The notes: generated from the sequence alone by a model not told the origin. A stretch of 64,000 nt of DNA from an uncultured Oscillospiraceae bacterium (GCA_900543795.1 UQSH01000003.1:1-64000); one strand, 5' to 3'; counted from the stretch's first letter, positions 32,761 through 43,492 are shown. Made by a program: numbers and translations.

Positions 32761-33320
32761 CTGAAAAATTCCTCTTTCGTCATAATCGAATTGAGATAGC
32801 TTAAAAAAGAATTTGTTGAAAGAAACTCCGGGAGATTAAGAGCTTTCAGGAGTTTCTTTTTATTTTCCCTTGCGTTCGGACAACCTGATATGCCTGCTTC
32901 AAGCAAATCGTAATTTGTTATAAGCTCTCGGTCTTCGGAAAAGGCACATTCAACCCTTGCTCCTTCAAAAAGCTCCTTTAACAGCTTATCGGACAAACCC
33001 TCAACACCGAGCTTTCCCTCCTTTGACGGCTCGGATTTTCTTTTTTCCTTTCCGTAAATATCGGGAATATAGATATGCTTTATTTTATCCTTTGGGATAC
33101 CGCAGGAGATATAATTTCTTATTTGAAAGCCCGAGCTGTCGGAATCGGTTATTATGATTATTCCCCGTTCATCGGCAAGCCTTCTTATAAAATTAAGTCG
33201 CTCCTTGTCCTTATATATATGAAAGCCGTTTGTTTCGATAATCAGAGCGTCTAATATATTTGAAAGCTTTATTTTATCATATTTACCCTCAACGATAACT
33301 GCTTCATTAATCTTAATCAT
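32742..33320 (-). CDS. rnmV: Ribonuclease M5-like TOPRIM protein
   Basis: 192 residues. TOPRIM domain with the acidic motifs AVIVEGKYDKIKL and IIITDSDSSGFQI, followed by a DUF4093-like C-terminal part (LKALNLPEFLSTNSFLSYLN). RNase M5 matures 5S rRNA in Firmicutes. It overlaps holA by 8 nt at its start and tmcAL by 19 nt at its end; a small CCTTTGC...GCAAAGG hairpin in the overlap may act as a terminator. Last gene of the lacZ-comEC-holA-rnmV run. Confidence 0.85.
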   Translation of the reverse strand: MIKINEAVIVEGKYDKIKLSNILDALIIETNGFHIYKDKERLNFIRRLADERGIIIITDSDSSGFQIRNYISCGIPKDKIKHIYIPDIYGKEKRKSEPSKEGKLGVEGLSDKLLKELFEGARVECAFSEDRELITNYDLLEAGISGCPNARENKKKLLKALNLPEFLSTNSFLSYLNSIMTKEEFFSYITTI

Positions 33321-34362
33321 AGCTAACCTCTTTTGAAATAAGAAGAAGCTTTACCATAGCCTCTTCAAGCACCGTTCTGGGATTAACGGAGGTGCTTTTA
33401 AGCATATTATCCGCCTGCATTAATGCATCAAGGGATTTTCTTAATTGATTTACCGAAAGCGAGGCACAGTCTCGAGAGGCGTTTCTTAATGCAAATTCCC
33501 TGCCTCTGTAATTATAATATTCGGCAACATCTTCATAAGAAAGCCCTGCCGTTTTTGCACATTTGACTCTGTACATATCGACATAGCAATTTGATATAAC
33601 GGACAAAACGGAAATAGGATCCTCCTTTGAAGCGAAAAGAGAATTAAGAACGGAATATGCCTTTTCGTAATTACCTTTAAGCATTTCACGGGACAAATCA
33701 AAAACCTTTGCTTGAAGAGATTTAACGGCAATTGAAGAAATAATTTCTTTTGTTATTTCTCCGCCGTTAACATAAGAGGATAGCTTTTCAACCTCATTGA
33801 GAAGCGTTTTCATATCGCTTCCGCTGACGGAAATTAAATATTTGGCATTATCCTGCGATAATACGGCTCCTCTTTTTTTACAGCCGTTGATGAGCACACG
33901 CACCAAATCACGCTCTGTTCTTTTTTCAAGGCAAACCGATGAGCCGTGCTTTGCAAATGCGGCTTCAACACCCTTCCACCTTGCGCTCTTTTTTATGTCC
34001 GGCTCTATTGAATCATATCGGAAAACAATAACGGTTGTTTCGGGAATGTCGCTTAAATATTCCTTAATCATTTTGCAGTCGTTATCGCTTTTATCAAAGG
34101 GATAATCACACACAAGAATAAAATTACAGCCGCCCATCATAGGAAGCATATCGGCGTCTTTAAGTATTTCCTCGATAGGCGTTTTTTTGCCGTTAAACTG
34201 ATGAAGATTAAAATCCTCAAAAGCCTTATCAACAAGCTTTTCCTTTAACACACCGACATAGTATTCCTTTAAATAGGATTCCTCGCCGTAAATAAAATAA
34301 GCGTTTGAAAAGCTTTGCGCTTTTATTTGCTCCTTTAATTTTTCTTCGTCTAACTTAGCCAT
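33313..34362 (-). CDS. holA: DNA polymerase III delta subunit
   Basis: 349 residues. The start AYFIYGEESYLKEYY is the family N-terminal signature, and later helices include RDLVRVLINGCKKRGAVLSQ and the C-terminal SLDALMQADNMLKSTSVNPR. It acts in the clamp loader that places the beta clamp on DNA. It overlaps comEC by 13 nt, the same order (comEC-holA) found in many Firmicutes. Confidence 0.9.
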   Translation of the reverse strand: MAKLDEEKLKEQIKAQSFSNAYFIYGEESYLKEYYVGVLKEKLVDKAFEDFNLHQFNGKKTPIEEILKDADMLPMMGGCNFILVCDYPFDKSDNDCKMIKEYLSDIPETTVIVFRYDSIEPDIKKSARWKGVEAAFAKHGSSVCLEKRTERDLVRVLINGCKKRGAVLSQDNAKYLISVSGSDMKTLLNEVEKLSSYVNGGEITKEIISSIAVKSLQAKVFDLSREMLKGNYEKAYSVLNSLFASKEDPISVLSVISNCYVDMYRVKCAKTAGLSYEDVAEYYNYRGREFALRNASRDCASLSVNQLRKSLDALMQADNMLKSTSVNPRTVLEEAMVKLLLISKEVSYD

Positions 34363-36341
34363 TTGCTTACTCCCTGCAAATAATAACCGTTTTCATCTAT
34401 TTTATATATGAAATCCTGTTGATATGAGGATTTTAAATCATTTGAATTAAATGACAGGCGGGTGCCGTCAACTGTTAAATTGTAAATTTGCATATCACCG
34501 TTATAGATATATTCTACATTAAAGCCCTGCCATAAATCAACATTAAAATAAGGACTTGTTGAAATATTAATATTTTCATCGGGAAATTCAATGCTGTGAA
34601 CTCCCGAATAATTCAAAGCTTCAAAATTTTGAGCAAGGCGTGCCGAATAAATACTTGTATTTTGAACCGCAACAAGAACAAGGCTTAATGAATTAGAGGA
34701 TATTATAGCTTGAGCCGTATAGTACTGATTATATTCCCTGCAACCGAACACTGCACAATATTCACTGTTATACACAATAACACAGGTTGAATATCTTCCC
34801 GAAACAGTTCTTACAAATGTGTTATTATTATCAATCAAATTTGCAGTCAACACGGAGATTGCAAAAACAAGCGCAGAAGCAATTGCACATATTTTTAAGG
34901 TGTTTTCCTTTTTATTAAGAAAGCCTACTGCAAAAATGATAAAAACACCGGCAATTGCGAGAGCATAAACGGGACTGTCTATATTAACACAGGAATACCT
35001 GAAATCGGCAAAAAAATCTGCGCAATTAAGCATTATATGCGTTACACACCTTATAACGAACACAAGCACATTGGAAATGAAGCCAACGCCGTTAAGAAAA
35101 ACAAAAAGAATACCGGCAACAAGAAGCACCTGAGTCAGCGGAATTGCTATTAGATTTATAATGAAAACAACCGTGCTGACCGCCCCAAACATTAAATACA
35201 TAACGGGAAAGGTTGTTATATACACGCAAATTGTTGAAAGAAAAATATCTATAAAATAACGAATATATTTGTTTTTAAAATGTATAATCCGAGCAATTCG
35301 AGGTCTTATTATGCAAAGGCCGATTACTGCCGTAAAGGTTAGCAAAGCACCGGCATCTGTTACGGCAAACGGATTAAGGCAAACAAGAAATGCCGCAAAG
35401 CCGAGTGAATTTAAGCCATCGCTTTTCTTTTTAATCAAACCGCCGATAATCAAAACAAGCATCATTATGCCTGCTCTTATCATTGATTTTGAAAATCCTG
35501 AAAGCGCAATATAAAACAGAATAACAAGGACTGTTACAAAGGAAACAGGAATATTCGGCACACGAAGCTTTTTTAGAAGGAAAACCAAAAATGCGGTTAG
35601 AATAGATAAATGCAAGCCTGAAACGGCAGTTAAATGAGTTATACCGCAGGACTTGAAATTATAATAAGCCCTTGTGCTTAAATAACACTTATCCCCTGTT
35701 AAAACCGCAAGTGCAAGAGCACCGTTATCTCCGCCGATTTTACTGTTAAATACTTCTCTTAAATGCTCTCTGAACAACAAAACATATTTGTTAACGCTGA
35801 AAATTTCGCCTCTAACGGCTCCTGCACTTCTTAATGTTCCTTTAAGAAAAATGCCGTCGTCATAGCTGCCAAAGGATTCAAAGCCGTTTTCCGCAAAGGA
35901 ATAAAAGGAAATAACGGCTTCAAACGACTCATAATAATCATATTCAAGCGGCTCCTCGCAATATATGGTTAGCTTAATATTTTGAGGAGAAGACGGCGAG
36001 CCGATACTGTTTGTTTTAACTACATACGAATAGCTTTCTCCGGAGGTGTTCTCTTCAAGGTCAACAATATAAACCTCTGCTTCAAGCGTTTTTCCGCTAA
36101 GCTCAATTTGAGGAAGATAGGTAAAATAATAATTAACGCAAAAAACCAATGAAGCTCCCGCTATTGAAGCAAGACAAATTAAAACAGGAATAAATTTTCC
36201 CGCCTTCTTAAACAGTATTATAAACAGAAAACCAGCACCTGCAAGGCAAATGCCCGCAAGCGCTGATTTGATTCCGATTAAATTTAATACTATCAGAGTT
36301 AATGCAAAGGAAAATCCTATAATAGCAAAAATTCTTTTCAT
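34350..36341 (-). CDS. comEC: ComEC/Rec2-type DNA uptake channel without a metallo-beta-lactamase active site
   Basis: 663 residues. An N-terminal membrane pair and DUF4131-like region (to ~170), then the competence core with CGITHLTAVSGLHLSILTAF and about eight membrane segments (to ~480). The C-terminal ~160 residues should hold a metallo-beta-lactamase domain in long ComEC proteins; here there is no HxHxDH-like motif, and the domain looks short and eroded. ComEC forms the channel for single-stranded DNA entry. Together with comEA and comF elsewhere in the window this is an uptake set, but the nuclease-like domain is lost. The gene begins 6 nt after lacZ. Confidence 0.85.
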   Translation of the reverse strand: MKRIFAIIGFSFALTLIVLNLIGIKSALAGICLAGAGFLFIILFKKAGKFIPVLICLASIAGASLVFCVNYYFTYLPQIELSGKTLEAEVYIVDLEENTSGESYSYVVKTNSIGSPSSPQNIKLTIYCEEPLEYDYYESFEAVISFYSFAENGFESFGSYDDGIFLKGTLRSAGAVRGEIFSVNKYVLLFREHLREVFNSKIGGDNGALALAVLTGDKCYLSTRAYYNFKSCGITHLTAVSGLHLSILTAFLVFLLKKLRVPNIPVSFVTVLVILFYIALSGFSKSMIRAGIMMLVLIIGGLIKKKSDGLNSLGFAAFLVCLNPFAVTDAGALLTFTAVIGLCIIRPRIARIIHFKNKYIRYFIDIFLSTICVYITTFPVMYLMFGAVSTVVFIINLIAIPLTQVLLVAGILFVFLNGVGFISNVLVFVIRCVTHIMLNCADFFADFRYSCVNIDSPVYALAIAGVFIIFAVGFLNKKENTLKICAIASALVFAISVLTANLIDNNNTFVRTVSGRYSTCVIVYNSEYCAVFGCREYNQYYTAQAIISSNSLSLVLVAVQNTSIYSARLAQNFEALNYSGVHSIEFPDENINISTSPYFNVDLWQGFNVEYIYNGDMQIYNLTVDGTRLSFNSNDLKSSYQQDFIYKIDENGYYLQGVSKWLS

Positions 36342-36347
36342 AGCATT

Positions 36348-39300
36348 TTATTTTTCTGCTTCAACGGGCTCAATAACAAAGCTATAGCTCTGCTTAACAC
36401 CCTTTTTCATTATATAAGGCTCTCTGACAAACGCCTGACCCGGCAAATCTCCGCCTACGCCAAGCTGGAGATGATCTATATTAAGAGCGGTTATATCCTT
36501 ATTATAAGGTATTTCGTGAACATGCTTTGTTTTGGCAAGCTGCTCAATTGTGTAATGATGAGCACTGAAATTGAACGGCTCGCTGAAATGAGAGGTAATC
36601 TTAAATCCGTTTCCTGCCTTGTCTGTTATCGTAAAATAGCGAACATCTGCTCTGTTTGAGCTTTCCTGCGGACGCATATAGCGGTGTTCAAGATTAGTTA
36701 CAGTTGATTTATAGGTGCTTATTTTTGCGCCTGTTTTACGGTCGCAATATGTTGCCTGCGGTCCTCTGCCATACCAATTAACATATTCCATTTTTCCGTC
36801 AAGCGTCATACGGGCACCGAACTTAATCATTTTTGCAGTCGGCACTGCACTGTAATAAACATAAATGCGTCTGTCGGGATAAATCTTATAGGTTGAAACA
36901 GAGTCTTTAAGAAGCGGAGTGCTCCAAGCAATATGCACCTCAACGCAGTTATCCTCACCTGCCGTAACAACCGTTTTAATTGCCTTTGCCTTATGGCTTG
37001 CGGTTCTCCATCTGTAATACGGATGAAGCGGAATTGTTTGCGGAACGAAATTGAAGGAATCAATATCGTTATCGGTTAACGCACGGAAATAATACGGTTC
37101 AAGTGGAGCTTTAAGCTTTTCTCTGCCATCCATTGAAATGCTGATTATTCTTCCGTTATCAATCTTAACCGAGAAAGCATCTCCCATAATTTCAACCTTA
37201 TTGCCCTTTGTTGAATAATTAAGGTCGCCTTCTGCTTTTAAAGCAGTTGGCTGAGGCATAGGATTAAGGATAAACTGATCCCAGGCAATTTCGTAGTTTG
37301 ATTTAAGACCGAGGGTTTTCTTTTTGGTGTAGAACGAAATTGTTAAAACAACCTCTCGATCATCGGGGAAGGAATTAATATCATAGGGAATTGTTATATA
37401 GGTTTCCGAAAGGGGCTCACACTCAAATTTATCGAGCTCGCCGGAAGCGATTATTTCGCCCTCTGCTTCAACCTGCCATCTGCAAACGAAGGAGGAAATA
37501 TCGGTAAACAAAAATTTATTCTTAACCTTATATGTTCCCTTATTTACATCAAAGGCTTCTGTTTTAATTTCTGCATAAACCTTTTTAACCTCATAAATTT
37601 GAGGATGAACCGTTCTGTCTGCCGCAATAATACCGTTTGCGCAGAAATAAGTGTTTGAGCCTGCAAGAGCGGTTGTGTTTGGAATATCTATTGCAGGGCG
37701 TGGCTCGTCCTTGCAGAAATCGTCGCCGTAAAGCCACATATCCTTTCCGTCATCGCTGACCTTATGGATTGTTTGGTCAACAAAATCCCAAATAAAGCCG
37801 CCGCACATATTGTCGTACTTTTCAAAATCATCCATATACTCCTGGAAATTACCGAGGGAATTTTCCATTGAGTGAGCATATTCGCAAAGAAGAATCGGCT
37901 TGCCCTCATACATTTCGGGCTTAATCGGCTTACTGTCTGCCGCAAGCTGATTTGCAATATTATCATAAAGAGTAATTTTAATTTCTTCCTTGTTGCCGAG
38001 CTTTTGCATAATATCCGCAGTTGGATACATTCTTGAAATAACATCGCTCTTTGTTAAATCAAAGTCGCCCTCATAGTGGAACTGCCTTGTGTTATCAAGC
38101 TCAAGCGCAGCCTCCTTCATTTTGGCAAAGTTTGAGCCGTCGCCTGCTTCGTTGCCGAGACTCCACATAAAGATACAGGGATTATTTCTGTCTCTCAAAA
38201 CCATACGCTGCATACGGTCAACAACAGCCTGCGTCCACATAGGATTGCTTCCGGGAACGCCCTTGCGCCTTACTCCGTGAGACTCAACCTCACACTCATC
38301 CATAACATAAAAGCCGTATTTATTGCACATTTCATAAAAATACGGATCATCGGGATAGTGAGAGGTTCTTATTGAATTGATATTATTTTGCTTCATAATA
38401 TCAAGGTCCTGAGTATATCTCTCCCTTGGAACAGCCCAGCCGTGGTCTGCATCAAAATCGTGGCGGTTAACACCCCTAACCATAAGCGGCATTCCGTTGA
38501 AATAAATCTTTTCTCCCTTTATTTCAACCTGCTTAAAGCCAACCTTATATGTTTTAACGGCATAAAGCGTTTTGCCCATACTTAGCTTTATAACAAGAGT
38601 GTAAAGATTTGGATGCTCGGCAGACCATTTCTTTGGATTTTTAACCTCTGTTTTTAAAGAAAGAACAGTTTTATTAAAGGATATTTTATCGGAAACAGCG
38701 GCAAGCTCAATTTCTCTGCCCGTGTCGGAAATAAGATAAGCCTCTGCCGTTACCTTGCCCTTTTTGCCGCAATAGTTATTAACATAAATATCGAGCATAA
38801 CCTCTGCGTTTTTATAGAAATTATCAAACTGCGTTCTGAAAAAGAAATCTCTTAAACAAACGGGGCTTTCTGCAAAAAGATAAACCTCTCTGTAAATTCC
38901 GCAAAGCCACCACATATCCTGATCCTCAAGATATGTTCCGTCCGAATATCTGAAAACCTTTGCACAAACCGTGTTTTCCTCGCCGTACTTAATATATTTG
39001 GTTATATTAAATTCGTGTGGAGTCATTGAGCCCTGACTGTATCCAACAAAGGTGCCGTTAACATAAACCTCAAGAGCCGCCTTTGCCGCACCGAAATGGA
39101 TAAAGATTTCTCTGCCCTGCCAATCGTCGTTAAGAGAAAAGGCTCTGCGATAAAAGCCGATTTCCTGAAGCTTATGGTTAATTTTCGGTATTTCGTGCTT
39201 ATTTCTGCTTATTGCCTTCGGAAAGGTGCTTGCATAGTAATAAGGAACGGAATAGCCCTCCGTTTGCCAAACTGACGGAACATTAATTTCGCCCCATTCA

Positions 39301-39508
39301 GAATCGTTAAAATCTGTTTTCTCGAAATTCTGCGGCTGATTATTAAGACCTGCCAATAAAATTTCCATTTTCCATTTAGGGATTGCTTATATTTGCTTTC
39401 TTCCCCTGAAAGTGCAGACTCAACATCATCATAAGGCATAGCGATAACATGGCCGTCCTCCTTATTGATTTTGATAACCTGCGGATTTTCCCATAACTGC
39501 TTTTCCAT
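36348..39508 (-). pseudogene. lacZ: Beta-galactosidase, GH2 family, with one-base frameshift near the N-terminus
   Basis: The start at 39508 (MEKQLWENPQVIKINKEDGH) has GAGGT upstream. After SLNGKWKFYW, near 39353, the frame must change to continue as AGLNNQPQNFEKTDFNDSEW; restoring one G (TGGCAGG to TGGGCAGG) would give a single 1053-residue frame, the usual length. Everything after that is intact: the acid/base glutamate in WSLGNEAGDG, the nucleophile region ILCEYAHSM, and the C-terminal domain 5 (bgal small chain-like). It hydrolyses lactose or beta-galactosides. The intact rest suggests a recent mutation or a read error. As read, an internal ATG at 39368 would give 1006 residues lacking the first ~50. 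Confidence 0.85.
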
Positions 39509-39590
39509 AAAATTTTACCTCAAAATATTTATATATGATATATATATAATAATATATAATAAAATAAAAGTCAACAATGCGGTATTTTTA

Positions 39591-39620
39591 TAGACAAAAC
39601 CTAATTGATTGTGTTATAAT
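39591..39620 (+). promoter_or_regulatory. Sigma-A promoter of the femAB-like/alr pair
   Basis: TAGACA (39591-39596), an 18-nt spacer and TATAAT (39615-39620), 30 nt before the start ATG 39651. Confidence 0.65.
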
Positions 39621-39650
39621 AATTTTAATATGTTAAACACGGAGGCAGCT

Positions 39651-40685
39651 ATGATAGTCAGAGTTGATGAAAGCAATCTTGAAGAATATGAGAATTTCAT
39701 TAAACGCCACCCGAAAGGACTTTTTCAGCATTCTTCAAAATGGGCAAGGGTTAAATCGGCCTGGAAATGGGAGGCAATAATGCTAAAAGACGAAAGCGGA
39801 GAAATTAAAGGCTCTGCCGCTGTTCTTATTAGATTTATTCCCGTTATTAAATATTCGCTGTTTTATGTTTGCAGAGGCTTTACTGCTGATGAAAACGATT
39901 TTGAAGCATTTGACGCCTTGTTTGAAGGTCTTCTTGATCTTGCAAAGGAATATAAAGCATACTGCATTAAGATTGATCCCGAAATTGTTATAGACAATCA
40001 GGAATACAAAAAGCATCTTATTGAAAAGGGCTTTACGGAATTAAACCCTGGCTGTATGGATTTTGAAAATGTTCAGCCGAGATTTGTTTACTGCTTTGAT
40101 TATAACGGTCTTACCGAGGACGAGCTTATGCTGACCTTTAAGCCGGATTACAGAAACAGAATAAGAAAGGCTGCAAAAAAGGGCGTTGAAATTAAAATTT
40201 GCGGTGTTGAAGCGCTTGACGATTTTGTTAGAATAATGCACGAAACGGGAGAACGGGACGGCTTTTCAACAAGACCGAAATGGTATTTTGAAAAAATCCT
40301 TAACTGTATGGGCGAGGACGCAAGGCTTTATATGGCATATTATGAGGGACAGGCTATTGCCGGAACGCTTGCGATTCGTTGGGGTAAAAATGTTATGAAA
40401 TACCAATACGGCGCCTCCTCAAACGCTCACAGAAATGTTTATCCGAACTATGCGCTTCAATGGGCAATGATTAAATGGGGACTTGAATGCGGCTGTGCCG
40501 TTTACGATTTCGGCGGTATCAGCGGCGATTGCCAAAATCCCGATAATCCGCATTACGGACTGTGGCGCTTCAAGCACGGCTTCGGCGGATATATGAAGGA
40601 ATTTATCGGCGAATTTGATTATGTTATTAACAAGCCGATTTACAAACTATATAATTTAGCTATGGAGATTAAAAAGAAACTGTAA
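39651..40685 (+). CDS. FemAB/MurM-family peptidoglycan aminoacyltransferase
   Basis: 344 residues from ATG 39651, with GGAGG eight bases before; the frame is open 14 codons further but without a site. It has the two GNAT-like subdomains of Fem proteins: an early GLFQHSSKWARVKSAWKWE, FKPDYRNRIRKAAKKGVEI in the middle, and YDFGGISGD... plus LWRFKHGFGGYMKEFIGEFD near the end, the most conserved family block. These enzymes add amino acids from aminoacyl-tRNA to the lipid II side chain. The next gene (alanine racemase) overlaps by one base (TAATG), supporting a cell-wall role; the added amino acid is unknown. Confidence 0.88.
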   Translation: MIVRVDESNLEEYENFIKRHPKGLFQHSSKWARVKSAWKWEAIMLKDESGEIKGSAAVLIRFIPVIKYSLFYVCRGFTADENDFEAFDALFEGLLDLAKEYKAYCIKIDPEIVIDNQEYKKHLIEKGFTELNPGCMDFENVQPRFVYCFDYNGLTEDELMLTFKPDYRNRIRKAAKKGVEIKICGVEALDDFVRIMHETGERDGFSTRPKWYFEKILNCMGEDARLYMAYYEGQAIAGTLAIRWGKNVMKYQYGASSNAHRNVYPNYALQWAMIKWGLECGCAVYDFGGISGDCQNPDNPHYGLWRFKHGFGGYMKEFIGEFDYVINKPIYKLYNLAMEIKKKL

Positions 40686-41758
40686 TGAGCAGATATGTTA
40701 TTGACAGACAAAAGCTATTAGAAAATATTGAAAAAATAAAAACGAAAGCAGGAGTTCCGATTATTGCGGTTGTTAAGGGCAACGGCTACGGCTTCGGAAT
40801 TAAGGAATTCACCTCTGTTTTAAAGGAAAGCGGAATAAAGAGCTTTGCCGTTACGGAGGTTACCGATATTCCTGTTTTAAAGGAAATACTTGACGATGAG
40901 GAAATACTTGTTTTACGCTCAACCTGCATTGAGAGCGAGGCAAGAATCATTGCTCAAAACGGCTGCACGGCAACAATCGGCTCAACACTTGCCTGCGAGG
41001 TTATGAACAAAGTCTCGGCAGAGCTTGGTGTTAAAACAAAATGCCATTTAAAAATAGACACGGGTATGGGCAGATACGGCTTTATGCCGAGTGAAATTTC
41101 AAGAGCTATTGATTGCTACAAGGCAGAAAACCTTGAATTTACGGGAATATACACTCATTTTTCAAGTGCTTTTCGCAACGAGCCGTTAACAAAGGCGCAG
41201 CTTGTTTTATTTAAGGACTGCATTGCGCAGATTGAAAAGGCGGGATATAAAACGGGAACTGCACATTGCGCAAACTCCCCTGCTCTTTTAAATGTTGAGG
41301 ATGTTTGCCTTGACAGCGTTCGCCTTGGCTCTGCATTTACGGGCAGGGTTATAACAAAAAGCAAAACCGGGCTTAACAGATTAGGAGCTCTTGAAGCAGA
41401 GGTTATTGATATTAAAACCGTTCCTGCCGGATATTCCGTTGGATATAACGGCACCTATAAAACAAAAAGAGAAACTAAAATAGCTATTGTTCCCATCGGT
41501 CATTATGACGGCTTCGGACTGACAAAGGAAAAGGAGCTTATTGATTTTAGATATGTTTTATCTGTTTTTAAGCAATTTCTTAAAAGAAAGCAAATGTATG
41601 TTAGAATTAACGGCAGAATGTTTCATGTTATAGGCGGCATAGGATTATCACACACGGCGGTTGACATAACGGGCACCGACATAAAATGCGGAGATGTTGC
41701 AAGCGTTGATATATCACCTCTTATGGTTAATCCGAGAATTGAAAGAGTTTATAAATAA
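40685..41758 (+). CDS. alr: Alanine racemase
   Basis: 357 residues with the fold-III PLP barrel. The PLP lysine is in AVVKGNGYGFG, and the second-base tyrosine region is SVGYNGTYKT. The PIG.ADG block is changed to PIGHYDGFG. It makes D-alanine for peptidoglycan, though such divergent members could act on serine. Translation is coupled to the FemAB-like gene by TAATG. The IDTGMGRYGFMPSE block is well preserved. A bidirectional terminator follows. Confidence 0.85.
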   Translation: MSRYVIDRQKLLENIEKIKTKAGVPIIAVVKGNGYGFGIKEFTSVLKESGIKSFAVTEVTDIPVLKEILDDEEILVLRSTCIESEARIIAQNGCTATIGSTLACEVMNKVSAELGVKTKCHLKIDTGMGRYGFMPSEISRAIDCYKAENLEFTGIYTHFSSAFRNEPLTKAQLVLFKDCIAQIEKAGYKTGTAHCANSPALLNVEDVCLDSVRLGSAFTGRVITKSKTGLNRLGALEAEVIDIKTVPAGYSVGYNGTYKTKRETKIAIVPIGHYDGFGLTKEKELIDFRYVLSVFKQFLKRKQMYVRINGRMFHVIGGIGLSHTAVDITGTDIKCGDVASVDISPLMVNPRIERVYK

Positions 41759-41761
41759 AAT

Positions 41762-41792
41762 AATCAAGCGGGCTAAAACAGTCCGCTTGATT
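41762..41792. terminator. Bidirectional terminator after alr
   Basis: AATCAAGCGG and CCGCTTGATT form a perfect 10-bp stem with an 11-nt loop, followed by TTTTTATTT. The minus-strand membrane protein gene converges on it. Confidence 0.85.
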
Positions 41793-41793
41793 T

Positions 41794-42327
41794 TTATTTA
41801 AACAATTTTTTAATTTGCTTTTCGATTTTTCTTTCATAAACAATATTAAAGTATTTCAGAGCAATTTCATAGAAAATGAAAACAATATTCATCAAAGCCG
41901 CAAAAGCAGCTATCATAGACACTGAAAAAACGCCGTCTTCAAAAAACGGGATGCCGAGAATATAAACGCAGATGATTTCCGTAAGTGCGATACAAGCATT
42001 AAAAATCGTAAGCTTTAAGGCTGCCGAAATTATTTTAGGCTTAACCTTATCAAGATACTGCTTAATTATGGGATAATAACCGAAGAAAAGAGTGTATATA
42101 ATCGCAGATTCCTTTTGAGAAACGAGGATTAACGATAAAAATGCCGAAGCAAAATAAACGCAAAGGGCTGATTTTGCACCGAAGGTTTTGCAAACCATAA
42201 CCATCAAAAAGCCAAGCACAAGCGGGGCAACATAGGTTAGCGAATAAAAAAATCCGCTGACAAACATCAAAACTACCGATAGAGCAGTTGACAATCCGCA
42301 CACCGCCGTTTTAACAGAATTTTTCAT
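41794..42327 (-). CDS. Small integral membrane protein, possibly transporter substrate-binding (S-component-like)
   Basis: 177 residues with about five membrane segments (for example TAVCGLSTALSVVLMFVSGF, VAPLVLGFLMVMV, SALCVYFASAFLSLIL). The pattern of an early TA..ALS segment and short loops recalls ECF transporter S-components and related small membrane proteins, but I do not recognise a specific family. The C-terminal ~25 residues are basic (YERKIEKQIKKLFK). It stands alone between a terminator and the divergent lipoprotein gene. Confidence 0.65.
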   Translation of the reverse strand: MKNSVKTAVCGLSTALSVVLMFVSGFFYSLTYVAPLVLGFLMVMVCKTFGAKSALCVYFASAFLSLILVSQKESAIIYTLFFGYYPIIKQYLDKVKPKIISAALKLTIFNACIALTEIICVYILGIPFFEDGVFSVSMIAAFAALMNIVFIFYEIALKYFNIVYERKIEKQIKKLFK

Positions 42328-42498
42328 ATACTCACCTTAAAGCGTTAACATTTAAAACAATAAACATTATAGCATAAATTTTGCAAAAAATATGAATTAA
42401 TCGTTAAATATCGCTAACTGTCAAATTTTCTTATTTACTTTTTAGGTATAATTATATATAATATTTAAGGTAAATATTTTTTTACAGGGGTGTAAAAA

Positions 42499-43434
42499 AT
42501 GATAAAGAAAATTAGCTTAATTCTTTTATGCTTGGTTTTGGTTGCAACCTGCTTTGCCGCATGCTCAAAAAAGGAAGCAAACGAAGAGGAAGAAACAGGT
42601 CTTGAAGGAGTTGCAGAGGAATACGGCTTTGAAACGGACGAGAACGGTAACGAGGTTGCCGTTGTTTACGGAGAAGACGGAAAAGCCTATGTTATTGACC
42701 AAAACGGCAACAAAACAGGCGAAATAATAAATGTTTCCACCACAAAGAAAGAGGAAGAAAAAACCTCATCTAATACTCCCGGCTATTCTCCCGAGAAGCA
42801 GCCGGACCGAGAAGATGTTGATAACAACACTAAGGACGAAACGGGAACAACAAAAAGTGAGCTTACAACGCTTCCGTTTGACGAGGATGTTGTTCCGTCA
42901 ACCTCTGCAAGCGGCACTCCCGTTCAATTCAGCGATAAGGATATTAAAACCTTAACAAATATGCTTGAGGTTCCCTATCTTTATACTGCAAGCTACGAAA
43001 ATTCAAGCAAGGTTCCGATCGGCGTTGCAACCCATGTTGCATGCTGGATGCTTCAAAGAGAAAATCTTAACACAAACACCTTTGCAAGCGGCACGGTTGT
43101 TATTGATTTATTTAATTACTTTGCAAGAACGGTTGTTCAGTTTAAAACAGACTGCAATACATATACATCTGATAGCGCAGTTAACCCCGCACCGATAAAG
43201 TATGACAGTATAAACGATACATTTTCAATAACCTCAGGATCATACGAAAAGGCAACTCACACGATTGAGATAACAAAAATCGAAGACCTCGGCGGTAATA
43301 ACTATTATAAGGTTATTGCAAGTGTTGACGGCATTGATAAATCCTGCAAGGCAAAAAATCTTGTTGCCGTTATTCAGAAAAACAAGCTTGACACAAGCCT
43401 CGGATTTTCAATCAAGGCTCTTAAATGGGCATAA
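42499..43434 (+). CDS. Secreted lipoprotein of unknown function
   Basis: 311 residues. The signal peptide ends in a lipobox (CFAAC) with Cys near residue 22, so the protein is probably lipid-anchored outside the membrane. Residues ~25-140 are acidic, low-complexity linker (KKEANEEEETG, TTKKEEEKTSS). The C-terminal ~170 residues form a compact domain without known motifs (TLTNMLEVPYLYTASYEN, THVACWMLQRENLN). A TATAAT box lies ~50 nt upstream and CAGGGGTG before the start. It is the sole gene in its unit. Confidence 0.7.
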   Translation: MIKKISLILLCLVLVATCFAACSKKEANEEEETGLEGVAEEYGFETDENGNEVAVVYGEDGKAYVIDQNGNKTGEIINVSTTKKEEEKTSSNTPGYSPEKQPDREDVDNNTKDETGTTKSELTTLPFDEDVVPSTSASGTPVQFSDKDIKTLTNMLEVPYLYTASYENSSKVPIGVATHVACWMLQRENLNTNTFASGTVVIDLFNYFARTVVQFKTDCNTYTSDSAVNPAPIKYDSINDTFSITSGSYEKATHTIEITKIEDLGGNNYYKVIASVDGIDKSCKAKNLVAVIQKNKLDTSLGFSIKALKWA

Positions 43435-43453
43435 ATTTTCAATCAAAAAAATT

Positions 43454-43477
43454 AAGTCTCCGCTTTTGCGGAGACTT
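43454..43477. terminator. Bidirectional terminator between the lipoprotein gene and rpiB
   Basis: AAGTCTCCGC-TTTT-GCGGAGACTT is a perfect 10-bp stem followed by TTTTT. Confidence 0.88.
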
Positions 43478-43492
43478 TTTTATGCCTAAAAA

